A model generated the notes under the pieces. That model was not told the origin of the DNA, made no database searches, and saw only the letters and a list, made by a program, of their open reading frames with translations. Source: Terriglobia bacterium (lineage in GTDB: Bacteria > Acidobacteriota > Terriglobia > JAIQFV01). Taken from it: DNA of 53,502 nt. The first letter of the stretch is position 1. Each line of letters opens with the position of its first letter. This document shows positions 5,844-14,640 of the stretch, piece by piece. Both the position numbers and the translations under genes were made by a program. The DNA lies in assembly GCA_020073085.1 (NCBI GenBank), contig JAIQFV010000024.1:1-53502 (forward strand). The letters are read 5' to 3'.

Positions 5844-8198
5844 TTATTTCACAACCACCTGGCCGGGCGCGGCGATCGCCGCGATTCGTCCGCCATTGGC
5901 GTCCTTTGGAAACATCTGCGTAAAAGCCAGGGTCGTCTGACCCGGGGCCACCGGATCAAAGACCATCGTGAGCAGGCTACCCGAACCGCTGACCGCAGCG
6001 ACCTCGGGAGGGCGTGACAAGGTGATCACGACGGTCCCCGCCTCGTTGTCGGGTCGTTGAACCAATGCGATCGGTTCATCGTCCTTGCCAAGGAATCCTC
6101 CCTCGGAGGCGTCCTTAAGCCGCATCACCTTGGGATCCCAAACCAGCGCAAACGTACAGCCATAGAGATTTTGAATGTTGTCCACATTGACGGTGAGCAT
6201 AAACGGCCTGCCCATGGGAAACGAGCCAGCGACCGGGTTGATCCTGAAGGCGGCACCCTGACCCGCAGTCGGAACAGGGGATGTCGCTTGTCCTGGGGCA
6301 GGAGAGGGAGTCGTGGGCGTCGGAACGGGAGCCTGAGCGCGCGGCGGGGTTTGCACCGGAGGTGGAGCCACTGGGGGCGCGGCCGCCACATCGCCCAGTC
6401 GAGGCACTTTGTTCTTGTACTGAATGACCGTGTCGGTCCCGACGTAGAGGCCCCGGAGATTGATCTCATCATACGCGGGCAGGCGCACGATGTGGGGCGT
6501 CATGACAATGATAAATTCCTGGGTGTTGCGCTCGGTGTGTTCGTTCGAAAAAAGGAATCGAAGGATGGGGATCTGGGACAACCCGGGAACTCCCGAAACC
6601 ACCCGCCGGTCGTCGTCAGAAATAATCCCCGCGAGAACGTTCGCCTCACCTTCCTTCAGGGTAATTTCGTGCTCCACGGACCGGTTATTAAAGATCGGTT
6701 CGAGCAGGCCGTTGAAATTCTGCTGGCCCGCGATAGAAGATATTTCCACTTTCACGGTCAGCGTGATTTCCCGGTCGAGATGGACCTTAGGGGTGATGTC
6801 CAGATTCACACCCACGTCCTGATACTGGAATTGGCTGAAGATATTCCCGGCGGTGGCGCCACCCCCGGTAAAGGGAGTGAAGCTGCCCGTCGAGATGGGC
6901 ACCTTCTGCCCAATTCGGATCTTGGCCAGCTTTCCATCGGAGGCACGCAGCTGGGGGTTTTGAAGCACCCGGGCCCTCGTATCGGAGAGCAAGGCCTGGG
7001 CTGTCGCGGAGGGAATCACTACGCTGAAGCTTCCTCCAGCCAGATGTCCCAGCCGGTTGACCGGGACTGTCCCGGGGGATGCTGAGGTGGTGGTGCCGCC
7101 GGTCGTGGTTCCCGAAGTCGTCCCGCCCGTGACGGTTGCGTTCCCGGTCAGCGCATTATTGAATGAGGCGGACGTTCCCACTCCGGCGCTGCTCCCGAAG
7201 AAAGGGCTGATCCCAAGGTCCCGGATGCGGTCCCGATCGGCCTCCATTACCGCAACGTCAATAATAACTTCGGGCTTTGCCTTGTCGATCGATTGCACGA
7301 TCTTTTCGGCGATGGCGACCTTGTCCGGGGTATCGCGAATGATAATGGCATTGAGGGCATTGGACTGGACGATGTTTCTCAGGGAAAGCAACTGACGAAG
7401 CGCATTCACGGTTTCGGTCAGGTCGGTAGCCGCCAGCGAGTTGGAGAGATAGATCGTCTTGATGACCTGATCCTCATAATCCCGGCGTTTGCTCTGGTTG
7501 TCGGGGATCACCAGCAAGGTGTTGGCGCTCAGCGGCTTCCAGAACGTCCTCGTCTTAATCTGCATGATTTCGAGCGCTTCCAACAACGTCACGTTATTCA
7601 GTTCGATGGTAAGGCGTTCCTGACCCTGGGCGCGCTCCCAGTCGGGGTCGAAGACCACGTTGATGCCGGCCAACTTCGAGATCGTTTCGTACACGCGTTT
7701 GCTGGTGTCGGTGACTTTAAGCGTGATCGGCGTGGTGATGACCGGAGAAAGCTCAACGGCGCGCGAGGGATTGGTCTCATTTTGTTTCATCAGGCTCTGA
7801 ATCTCGGGAACCTGCTTGGCGGGACTGGGATTCTCAAGGAACCCTTTGACGCGAGCGTAATCGTCGCGGGCGACATCGTTCGCTCCGTCGATGGTGAAGG
7901 CCTTTTCGTATTCAGCCATGGCCTCCGCATACTTCTGGGCTTTTTCAAGTTTCTGCCCGTTCTCGTAATGAATTATTCCGGCTTTCAGGCGGGCACGATC
8001 ATAGTAGACCTTGTACAGGAGATTGTTGGGATTCTTCTCCAGAGCCTTTTTGAAATCGATCATCGCCTGGTCGAAATTCTTTGCCGCTTCCTGCTCTTTA
8101 CCCCTTCGAAACTCAGGGTCCCCGCCGCATCCCGACAGCCCGGCGGCAAGACTAACGAGGATCAGTACGGAAAACCATCTCAAGGGTTGAAATCTCAC
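5844..8198 (-). CDS. lipoprotein secretin with TPR and C-terminal cohesin-like domain
   Basis: 784 residues from GTG 8198, with GGAGC 8 nt upstream. A signal peptide ends in the lipobox LSGC (Cys24). Domains in order: TPR-like helices about 28-120; an STN/N0 domain about 155-235 (KLAGINVVFDPDW); a Secretin_N domain about 245-330; the secretin beta-barrel core about 400-580 (VLQNPQLRASDGK, PGLSQIPILRFLF, EFIIVMTPHIV); a Pro/Thr-rich linker about 605-645; and a terminal beta domain (FMLTVNVDNIQNLYGC, FALVWDPKVMRL) resembling cohesin. The secretin forms the outer-membrane channel of a type II secretion or type IV pilus-like machine. The cohesin fusion is unusual and could bind a partner at the channel. 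It heads the operon with the two pseudopilins; no ATPase or GspF is in the window. Confidence 0.88.
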   Translation of the reverse strand: MRFQPLRWFSVLILVSLAAGLSGCGGDPEFRRGKEQEAAKNFDQAMIDFKKALEKNPNNLLYKVYYDRARLKAGIIHYENGQKLEKAQKYAEAMAEYEKAFTIDGANDVARDDYARVKGFLENPSPAKQVPEIQSLMKQNETNPSRAVELSPVITTPITLKVTDTSKRVYETISKLAGINVVFDPDWERAQGQERLTIELNNVTLLEALEIMQIKTRTFWKPLSANTLLVIPDNQSKRRDYEDQVIKTIYLSNSLAATDLTETVNALRQLLSLRNIVQSNALNAIIIRDTPDKVAIAEKIVQSIDKAKPEVIIDVAVMEADRDRIRDLGISPFFGSSAGVGTSASFNNALTGNATVTGGTTSGTTTGGTTTSASPGTVPVNRLGHLAGGSFSVVIPSATAQALLSDTRARVLQNPQLRASDGKLAKIRIGQKVPISTGSFTPFTGGGATAGNIFSQFQYQDVGVNLDITPKVHLDREITLTVKVEISSIAGQQNFNGLLEPIFNNRSVEHEITLKEGEANVLAGIISDDDRRVVSGVPGLSQIPILRFLFSNEHTERNTQEFIIVMTPHIVRLPAYDEINLRGLYVGTDTVIQYKNKVPRLGDVAAAPPVAPPPVQTPPRAQAPVPTPTTPSPAPGQATSPVPTAGQGAAFRINPVAGSFPMGRPFMLTVNVDNIQNLYGCTFALVWDPKVMRLKDASEGGFLGKDDEPIALVQRPDNEAGTVVITLSRPPEVAAVSGSGSLLTMVFDPVAPGQTTLAFTQMFPKDANGGRIAAIAAPGQVVVK

Positions 8199-8344
8199 AA
8201 AAATTGCTCCATGGATAAAAGGTTTCCTGCCAGTGATTGGGGTATGCGTTGTGATTTATCCTTCGATGAGAGCGCGTTAACTGTCTTGCTAACATCAATT
8301 TTGACGAAGAATATCACGGAAAAGTTTGCCTCACAACAAATTCT

Positions 8345-8374
8345 TTGACACTCTGCGCGGCGCCGCGCTACACT
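8345..8374 (+). promoter_or_regulatory. sigma-70-type promoter for rmlA
   Basis: TTGACA (8345-8350), an 18-nt spacer and TACACT (8369-8374). The spacer contains a GC-rich palindromic run (GCGCGGCGCCGCGC) that could be an operator. The start codon at 8441 is about 60 nt beyond the expected transcription start. Confidence 0.65.
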
Positions 8375-8440
8375 GCGAGCGCCTCCAGAAAGCGCAAAGG
8401 CGCTCATTTTTTGCATGTTAGATCCATTGTGGTGAGGACT

Positions 8441-9187
8441 ATGAAGGGTGTGGTGTTGGCAGGCGGACTCGGGACCCGGCTTTATCCTTTGACTCGCGTT
8501 ACGAACAAGCACTTGTTGCCGGTGTACAACAAGCCCATGATCTACTATCCCATTCAAACACTGGTAGATGCAGGGATCACCGACATCATGATTGTGACGG
8601 GCGGCAACCATGCGGGCGAGTTTCTCAAGCTCCTGGGGAATGGCAAGGAATTCGGGTTGCGGCATATAAATTACACGTACCAGGAGGGCGAGGGGGGCAT
8701 TGCGCAGGCCTTGTCCCTGGCGGAATTTTTTGCTGACGGGGACTCGATCTGCGTCATTCTGGGTGATAACCTCCTGGAGAAGTCCATTCGGGCCTCGACG
8801 GAGTGCTTTCAGAAACAAAAACAGGGGGCGCGAATCCTTCTGAAGGAAGTGACGGACCCGGGACGATTTGGGGTGGCACACCTGGACGGCAATCGCGTCG
8901 TCGCCATCGAAGAAAAACCCAAGGTCCCCAAGTCAAACTATGCCGTCACCGGCGTTTATTTTTACGATGCGGAGGTGTTTGAGATCATCCGCACGCTCAA
9001 GCCTTCGGGACGCGGCGAACTGGAAATCACCGACGTCAACAATGCCTACATTGCCCGGGGCACGATGGCCTACGACATCCTGGAGGGTTGGTGGACTGAT
9101 GCGGGGACCTTTGAGTCCCTGTTGCGCGCCAACCAGCTCGTCGCACAACCGCGTGTCAGTGCGGCGGTGAACACAGCCGAGTTGTGA
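8441..9187 (+). CDS. rmlA: glucose-1-phosphate thymidylyltransferase (short RmlA type)
   Basis: 248 residues from ATG 8441, preceded by GGTGAGG; an upstream in-frame ATG at 8345 lies inside the promoter and is rejected. It makes dTDP-glucose from dTTP and glucose 1-phosphate, the first step of dTDP-rhamnose synthesis. Visible motifs are the nucleotidyltransferase signature GGLGTRLYPLT with K following (NKHLLPVYNKPMIYYP), GDNLLE for metal and nucleotide, EEKPKVPKSNYAVTG and GWWTDAGT. At 248 residues it is shorter than enterobacterial RmlA (about 290), lacking the C-terminal helical extension, as in many short homologues. rmlB (22074) and an rmlC-like gene (20957) lie further along. Confidence 0.88.
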   Translation: MKGVVLAGGLGTRLYPLTRVTNKHLLPVYNKPMIYYPIQTLVDAGITDIMIVTGGNHAGEFLKLLGNGKEFGLRHINYTYQEGEGGIAQALSLAEFFADGDSICVILGDNLLEKSIRASTECFQKQKQGARILLKEVTDPGRFGVAHLDGNRVVAIEEKPKVPKSNYAVTGVYFYDAEVFEIIRTLKPSGRGELEITDVNNAYIARGTMAYDILEGWWTDAGTFESLLRANQLVAQPRVSAAVNTAEL

Positions 9188-9314
9188 AAGCCGCCCGCGC
9201 GTCTCATTCCGGATTCGCGGACCTTGTTTTTCATGCCTGGCTGCAGGGAAGACCCCTCCTTCGGCATCTTGACGGATGCCCGAGACCCCGCGCTTCCAAT
9301 GAACCCGCAAGCGC

Positions 9315-10757
9315 ATGAACTCCAATCCCAACGTCGGCAGCATGCTCAAACGAAAGAATAGGATCACCGCGATCGTCCTGGCGCTGTTGGAGAGCGCCTT
9401 GAGCGCCTTGAGCTTCGTCATCGCCTTCGGGGTCCGCCGGGCATTGCCGTTCCAGCGGGAGATTTACCCCCTGGGTGAGTACAGTAGTTTGCTGGCGGCG
9501 ATTCTGATTCTGTGGGCGATCATCGCCGTCCTGCTGGATGCTTATCGCGTCGTGGAACGGCAGGAGAACATTGTCAGCGTCCGTAAAGCAGTCCAGCAGG
9601 TTGCGATTGGAGGCGGCCTGGTGTTTGTTATGGTGGCCGCCCTGAAGCTGGACCTGAGCCGTTCGCTCATCGGTATCTTCCTCATCATCAACCTCCTTTC
9701 ACTTTCCGTCTTTCGCGTCTCCACGAAGCGGCTGCGGCGGGCTGTGCGCAAACGATTCGGGGGATTCCAGTACTTTATTGTCGTCGGGACCAGCGACGAA
9801 GGCCTGGCAATCGCGCGAATGATCCACGATCACGAAGTTCTAGGGGCCAAACTCTCAGCTATCGTCCGCGTCTCGAATGGGGAAGAGAACATCGAGAAGG
9901 CCCAGGCCATCTGTCCTACCCTGAAGACAATTGAAGAGCTCCCCGAGCTGGTCCATGGGCGCGTGGTTGATGAGATCATCTTCGCCGTGCCGAAGGAAAA
10001 ACTGGCCGGCCTGGAGGAAATCTTCCTTCTCTGCGAGGAGGAGGGGGTCAAGACCCGGATCCTGTTGAACCTCTTCCCTCATGTCATCTCGAGAATGCAG
10101 TTGGACTGGTTGGAATCGACGCCGTTGCTGACCTTTTCGACCACTCCCGACAACGAATACCTCCTCTTCTTGAAACGCAGCTTTGATTTTTGGGGGGCGT
10201 TGGTTTTGGCAGTTATTTTTTCACCGCTGATGCTGGTGGTGTCTCTCCTCGTCAAGCTCACTTCGCGTGGACCGGTGATCTTTCGGCAAACACGATGCGG
10301 ACTGGGGGGACGGCAATTCACGCTTTACAAGTTCCGTTCCATGGTGGAGGGGGCCGAGGCCCAGAAGTCGGGGCTCGAAGCGCTGAACGAACTGGATGGG
10401 CCGGTCTTCAAGGTTTCCAATGACCCGCGCTGCACCCCGGTGGGACGCCTGCTTCGGAAGCTTTCCATCGATGAGTTGCCTCAATTGATCAATATCCTGA
10501 AGGGGGACATGTCGTTTGTGGGACCGCGGCCCCCTCTGCCTGATGAGGTGGCAAAGTATCGCCGGTGGCAGCGCCGGCGTCTGCGCATGCGTCCCGGATT
10601 GACTTGTCTGTGGATCCTGGAAGGCCGGAGCAATCTGAATTTCGAGCGGTGGATGCAACTGGATCTGGAGTACATTGACAACTGGTCGATATTCCTCGAT
10701 TTGAAGATTCTCCTCAAGACGGTTCCAATCGTCCTTTCCATGCGCGGCGCACACTGA
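9315..10757 (+). CDS. polyprenyl-phosphate sugar-1-phosphate transferase (initiating PHPT)
   Basis: 480 residues. Four to five N-terminal membrane helices (about 15-130), a CoA-binding-like Rossmann region (about 145-260, YFIVVGTSDEGLAIARM), one more membrane helix (about 285-310), then the catalytic bacterial sugar-transferase domain: RQTRCGLGGRQFTLYKFRSM, SIDELPQLINILKGDMSFVG, PRPPLP, RPGLT and a terminal DLKILLKTVP. This is the WbaP/WcaJ architecture. The enzyme moves a hexose 1-phosphate from a UDP-sugar to undecaprenyl phosphate at the inner face of the membrane and so starts repeat-unit or chain assembly. It is the only initiating transferase seen in the window, 127 nt after rmlA. The sugar cannot be told. 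Confidence 0.9.
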   Translation: MNSNPNVGSMLKRKNRITAIVLALLESALSALSFVIAFGVRRALPFQREIYPLGEYSSLLAAILILWAIIAVLLDAYRVVERQENIVSVRKAVQQVAIGGGLVFVMVAALKLDLSRSLIGIFLIINLLSLSVFRVSTKRLRRAVRKRFGGFQYFIVVGTSDEGLAIARMIHDHEVLGAKLSAIVRVSNGEENIEKAQAICPTLKTIEELPELVHGRVVDEIIFAVPKEKLAGLEEIFLLCEEEGVKTRILLNLFPHVISRMQLDWLESTPLLTFSTTPDNEYLLFLKRSFDFWGALVLAVIFSPLMLVVSLLVKLTSRGPVIFRQTRCGLGGRQFTLYKFRSMVEGAEAQKSGLEALNELDGPVFKVSNDPRCTPVGRLLRKLSIDELPQLINILKGDMSFVGPRPPLPDEVAKYRRWQRRRLRMRPGLTCLWILEGRSNLNFERWMQLDLEYIDNWSIFLDLKILLKTVPIVLSMRGAH

Positions 10758-11070
10758 GCTGGCTCATTTCATCCCTCCCTCCCCACCCCCACCCGAATTC
10801 AATGCCGAGATTCCGCGGGAATATCCTTGTCCGGTGTGATAAAATTTGTGAAGGCGGCCTTGGCGGGGCATTAACCGGAAAGGCGCTGAAGAGGTCGATC
10901 TGGCATTCCGGCCCTTCGAATAGGATCTTCAGTGGTAACTCTTCGAAGGATCTGAAGACAATCTGGGGCGTGATCTTGCGAGGGACGGGGTATCAGATCC
11001 GACCGGGCCAGAGGCCGTCCGGGGAAGCAATCAGGGGCGGATGTCGCAGTGCCAGGAGGGGAGAATTATC
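10758..11070 (+). other. intergenic leader without a supported gene
   Basis: 313 nt between the PHPT gene and the STN-domain gene. TGTGATAAAAT near 10838-10848 looks like an extended -10 element, but no matching -35 is seen. A frame from 10802 overlaps the next start and has no domain or ribosome binding site, so it is not called. No known riboswitch consensus was recognised. Confidence 0.4.
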
Positions 11071-11781
11071 ATGAGGATTAAATCAGCTCTTAAGAGCTGG
11101 GTGGGTTGTTTGATTTGTTTTGGAATGTTGGGTGCTGTCCCGGTTTACTCCCAAACGGCCGCCTCCCCCGTGCTGTGGCAGGATTCAAAACTGTCGGTTC
11201 AGTTTGACAACGCCACGATTTCGCAGGTTCTCAATGCCATTTCACGTGCCACCGGGATCAAACTCTCGGTTGATCCAAGCGTGGCCAACGTTCAGCAGAG
11301 TATTTCCTTCAGGGACCTCTCACTTCGGGAGGGAGTCTTGAAGGTTCTCGAAGGCAGCGGAATTGATTTCATCGTTGTGGGAACCCCTCAGTCTCCTCAA
11401 AGCGTTAGTCAAGTGCTCCTGCTTGGGCTTTCGCCGAAGGGCCCGGTGATTCCGTCGGTTGCCAGTGTTCCCGCTGCGCCTGCGGGACAATTTCAGAGGC
11501 CGAATCCGTTCGCCTCGGCGACCCCCCAGAATCCCTTTTCCGGGCAAGCCGCCCCGGAGCAGGCAGGACCTCCCCAAGCAGATTCGGGAGGTTTTCTGCC
11601 ATTTCCTGAGGCAAGTGACAATCCGAATGGGACAAATCCCCAAGCCCCGCCTGCTCAGAATCCGGTGCCACCGAATCCCTTTAATCCAAACCCGTCTGCC
11701 AACCCCCCTGCTCAGCCGCCTTCTCCTACGGCGCCTGTGCCGGATCGACGGGCGCCGGGAACGCCCCCGGTTCGTCGGTAA
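11071..11781 (+). CDS. exported STN (secretin N0)-domain protein with Pro-rich tail
   Basis: 236 residues from ATG 11071, with GGAGGGGA upstream. A signal peptide (CLICFGMLGAVPVYSQ) is followed by one STN-type domain about residues 30-105 (SVQFDNATISQVLNAISRA, KLSVDP, SISFRDLSLREGVLKVL), the fold found at the periplasmic tip of secretins and TonB receptors. The remaining 110 residues are Pro/Asn/Gln-rich and look disordered. No barrel domain follows, so it is not a secretin itself. It may be an accessory that docks in the periplasm with the secretin encoded at 5844, inferred from the shared domain only. Confidence 0.65.
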   Translation: MRIKSALKSWVGCLICFGMLGAVPVYSQTAASPVLWQDSKLSVQFDNATISQVLNAISRATGIKLSVDPSVANVQQSISFRDLSLREGVLKVLEGSGIDFIVVGTPQSPQSVSQVLLLGLSPKGPVIPSVASVPAAPAGQFQRPNPFASATPQNPFSGQAAPEQAGPPQADSGGFLPFPEASDNPNGTNPQAPPAQNPVPPNPFNPNPSANPPAQPPSPTAPVPDRRAPGTPPVRR

Positions 11782-12061
11782 CCGATTTTCCTGAAATGTT
11801 TTCTTTGTCCTGCGGTAGAATGAATACCGAAGCACGGCCTTTGACTATTCAGCCACGGTTGGGGTGAACTCACCCTTACTACCGTCTCTCAGTGATCCCT
11901 TTCTAACCCGGATTCCGAATTTGAGGCTTACGTTTGGATGCTGCCCTCTCGAAGAGCGCCGCGAAGGTCAAAAGGGGGTTAGGCGAAGGAGCGGAATGAA
12001 TGCAACCATTCCTCTGCCTTTTGGGGGAGAGGGGCGTGCTGAAAGTTGGGATTAGGACCTC

Positions 12062-12532
12062 ATGCAGCATACGTTCGAGAACAAGGTATTTGCCTTTAAC
12101 CGGGCAGCTTCCCACAACTATTTTCTCTTCGACCGGTATGAGGCCGGCATTGCACTGCGTGGAACGGAGGTGAAATCGATCCGGGAAGGCCGCGCCAATC
12201 TGAAGGACAGCTATGCGCAGGTGAAAGCCAATGAAGTGTGGCTGCTTAATTGTCATATCAGCCCCTATTCTCACGGCAACCGGCAGAATCATGATCCCTT
12301 GAGGGCGCGGAAATTGTTGCTGCACAAGAATGAGATTCGACGCCTCATTGGAAAAACCGTGGAACGGGGATTCACATTGGTCCCCTTGCAACTGTATTTG
12401 AAGAAGGGAAGGATCAAGTGTGAATTCGCACTGGCCAAGGGCAAGCACACGCACGACAAGCGCGAGACCCTGCGGCGTAAAGAGTCGGATCGGGAGGCCC
12501 GTGCCGCCATGCGACGGCGAGGAAAGAATTAG
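12062..12532 (+). CDS. smpB: SsrA-binding protein SmpB
   Basis: 156 residues, the normal length. SmpB binds tmRNA and delivers it to stalled ribosomes. The OB-fold core carries AGIALRGTEVKSIREGRANL and SYAQVKANEVWLLNCHISPY, then DPLRARKLLLHKNEI, LVPLQLYLKKGRIK and the basic C-terminal tail (GKHTHDKRETLRRKESDREA) that enters the decoding centre. The ATG at 12062 directly follows GGACCTC with no strong Shine-Dalgarno sequence. It is followed 89 nt later by pepA. The tmRNA gene is not in the window. Confidence 0.95.
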   Translation: MQHTFENKVFAFNRAASHNYFLFDRYEAGIALRGTEVKSIREGRANLKDSYAQVKANEVWLLNCHISPYSHGNRQNHDPLRARKLLLHKNEIRRLIGKTVERGFTLVPLQLYLKKGRIKCEFALAKGKHTHDKRETLRRKESDREARAAMRRRGKN

Positions 12533-12621
12533 ATCGGGGCCGGTGATCTCCACGATGACCATCAAGAAGTGGAAACATAAACTGAAGCACACACACTCTC
12601 TTATTTTGGAGAATCGTATTT

Positions 12622-14112
12622 ATGAAATTTGATCTGACGTCCAAGAAGTTCAGTGATTTGCAGGTCGAAGCCCTGGTGGTCTACGTATTTGAGAAGGAAC
12701 CCGAGTTGAAAGGGAGCATCCGCGATGTGGATCGGGTGACCGGCGGCCTGATTACGTCTCTCTTGTCGAGCAAGGAGCTGACCGGGAAACTCTTTGAGTA
12801 CGCCTACGCCCGAAACCCGCAAGGACTTCAAGCAAAGCGGATCTTTGTTTTCGGGGCCGGGAAGAAAGAGGCTTTTGATCTGGGACAATTGCGAAAACTG
12901 GCGGGAGCGATTGCGCGAACCCTGCGCTCAAAGTCGATTTTGGATTTTGGCCTCCTCAAGCGCAGTGCCTTTGACAGTGCGGAGGCTGCGCAGGCGGTGG
13001 TCGAGGGAATCATCCTGGCCCACTTCGATATTGATCGTTACAAGACCGACAATGAGCCCAAGAATCCGATCCAGACGGTGTGGCTGGTGGGCGGAGACAT
13101 GGCGAGGAAGTCCGCTATCCTTCAGGCCATCGAGCGGGGGCAGATTATTGCGGAATCTCAAAATTTTGCGCGCGAACTGATCAATGAACCTTCGAATAAA
13201 CTCACGCCGACGCGACTCGCGGAACGGGCGGCTGCCATGGCCGTAGAATTCGGCTTGCACATCGAAGTCCTGGAACAGAAGGAGATGGAGAAGTTAGGGA
13301 TGGGCGCTTTATTGAGCGTCGCCCGCGGCAGCGAGGAACCTCCCAAACTGATCGTCTTGACCTACGACCCTCCGGGCGTCGAACATCCTTCCAAGACGAT
13401 CGGGCTGGTGGGGAAAGGGATTACGTTCGATACCGGAGGCATCTCCTTGAAACCTCCTGAGGGAATGGAAAAAATGAAGTATGACATGAGCGGCGCTGCC
13501 TCTATGATCGCCGTGATGCGGGCCCTCGCGCTGTTGAAACCCAAGACCAAGGTGATTGCCACAGTCCCGGCCACGGAGAATATGCCCGGCGGGAAGGCCC
13601 AGAAGCCCGGGGATGTTCAAAGCGCCATGTCTGGAAAAACCATTGAGGTCATCAACACCGACGCTGAAGGCCGGTTGGTCCTGTCCGATGCCATCTGCTA
13701 TGTAAAGAAGCTGGGAGCGACGCACCTGATCGACATGGCCACCTTGACCGGCGCCGTGTCGATTGCCCTGGGAGATGTACGGGTGGGCGTCATGGGGAAC
13801 CACCAGAAGTGGATGAACGCGTTCCTCCGGGCGGCAGAGGAGTGTGGGGAAAAGATGTGGCAGTTGCCCATGGACGTCGAGTATGGAGACTTAGTCAAGA
13901 GCAAGATCGCTGATTTAAAAAACACGGGAGGCCGCTATGCCGGAACCATTACGGCGGCCAAGTTTCTGGAGGCTTTTGCCGAGGACACGCCCTGGATCCA
14001 CCTCGATATTGCCGGCACGGAGTGGCTCGAGGAGGCCAAGCCCTATTGTTGCGAAGGCCCCACGGGCGTTGGCATCCGCTCGGTCATTCAGACCGTGTGC
14101 GGGCAGAAATGA
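12622..14112 (+). CDS. pepA: leucyl aminopeptidase (M17)
   Basis: 496 residues, typical for cytosolic M17 enzymes, with a TTTTGGAG binding site. The N-terminal macro-like domain covers about 1-160. The catalytic domain holds the two-zinc site: VGKGITFDTGG (Lys265, Asp270), KYDMSGA, then NTDAEGRLVLSDA (345-357) with the bicarbonate-binding Arg351. It removes N-terminal residues from peptides in the cytoplasm and forms hexamers in the family. The partners smpB and pepA next to each other suggest a protein-turnover pair. Its stop is immediately followed by the heptanucleotide array at 14113-14640. Confidence 0.95.
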   Translation: MKFDLTSKKFSDLQVEALVVYVFEKEPELKGSIRDVDRVTGGLITSLLSSKELTGKLFEYAYARNPQGLQAKRIFVFGAGKKEAFDLGQLRKLAGAIARTLRSKSILDFGLLKRSAFDSAEAAQAVVEGIILAHFDIDRYKTDNEPKNPIQTVWLVGGDMARKSAILQAIERGQIIAESQNFARELINEPSNKLTPTRLAERAAAMAVEFGLHIEVLEQKEMEKLGMGALLSVARGSEEPPKLIVLTYDPPGVEHPSKTIGLVGKGITFDTGGISLKPPEGMEKMKYDMSGAASMIAVMRALALLKPKTKVIATVPATENMPGGKAQKPGDVQSAMSGKTIEVINTDAEGRLVLSDAICYVKKLGATHLIDMATLTGAVSIALGDVRVGVMGNHQKWMNAFLRAAEECGEKMWQLPMDVEYGDLVKSKIADLKNTGGRYAGTITAAKFLEAFAEDTPWIHLDIAGTEWLEEAKPYCCEGPTGVGIRSVIQTVCGQK

Positions 14113-14640
14113 GGGGAGGTGTCAGGTGCCGGGTGTCAGGTGTCAGGGGAGAGGCGGGAGGTTATAGGTAATAGGGAAGGAAGCCGGAAGTCAGAGGCCG
14201 GAAGCCAGAGGCCAGAAGCCGGAAGTCGGAGGCCGGAAGCTGGAAGTCGGAGGGCAGAAGCAAAAGCCCTGTTCTTGACTGTGGTTTCCAGGCCTCCTCT
14301 TTGTTTGGAATTTGGAAATTGTTTGGAATTTGGAGTTTTGACTTGTTTCTTGAACTTTGAACTTGGAACTTTGAACTGGGTTTTTGGACTTTGGACTGAT
14401 TTTTGAACTTGAAACTTTGAACTGTGTTTTTGGACCTTGGACCTTGGACTTTGGACTGATTTTTGAACTTTGAGCTTTGAACTTGAAACTTTGAACTGGG
14501 TTTTTGGACTTTGGACCTTGGACTTTGGACTGATTTTTGAACTTTGAACTTTGAACTTGAAACTCTGAACTGTGTTTTTGGACTTTGGACCTTGGACCTT
14601 GGACTTTGGACTGATTTTTGAACTTTGAACTTTGAACTTT
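14113..14640. repeat. composite heptanucleotide array (GTGTCAG, TAATAGG, RGARGYC, TTTGAAC/CTTGGAC)
   Basis: Starts as GTGTCAG-GTGCCGG-GTGTCAG-GTGTCAG, passes TAATAGG-GAAGGAAGCC, continues as RGARGYC units to about 14262, then a less regular link, then 14336-14640 as TTTGAAC, TTGAAAC, TTTGGAC and TTGGACC units. The CTGAT phase breaks begin at 14396, 14456, 14530 and 14611, spaced 60, 74 and 81, so the spacings differ by 14 and 7. Open frames here (Lys/Ser/Gln-rich on minus, Glu/Ala/Ser-rich on plus) are artefacts of the 7-nt period. The array ends exactly at the ATG of the next gene. Confidence 0.9.

Noticed and set aside
6057-7085. 342-codon plus-strand frame opposite the secretin
   Set aside because: Shadow of the secretin gene, whose domains are clear on the minus strand; Arg/Gly/His-rich composition is typical of antisense frames.
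10802-11074. 90-codon frame before the STN-domain gene
   Set aside because: No ribosome binding site or recognisable domain, and it overlaps the better-supported start at 11071.
11903-12592. 229-codon minus-strand frame over smpB
   Set aside because: Antisense to smpB, whose conserved motifs and length are unambiguous.
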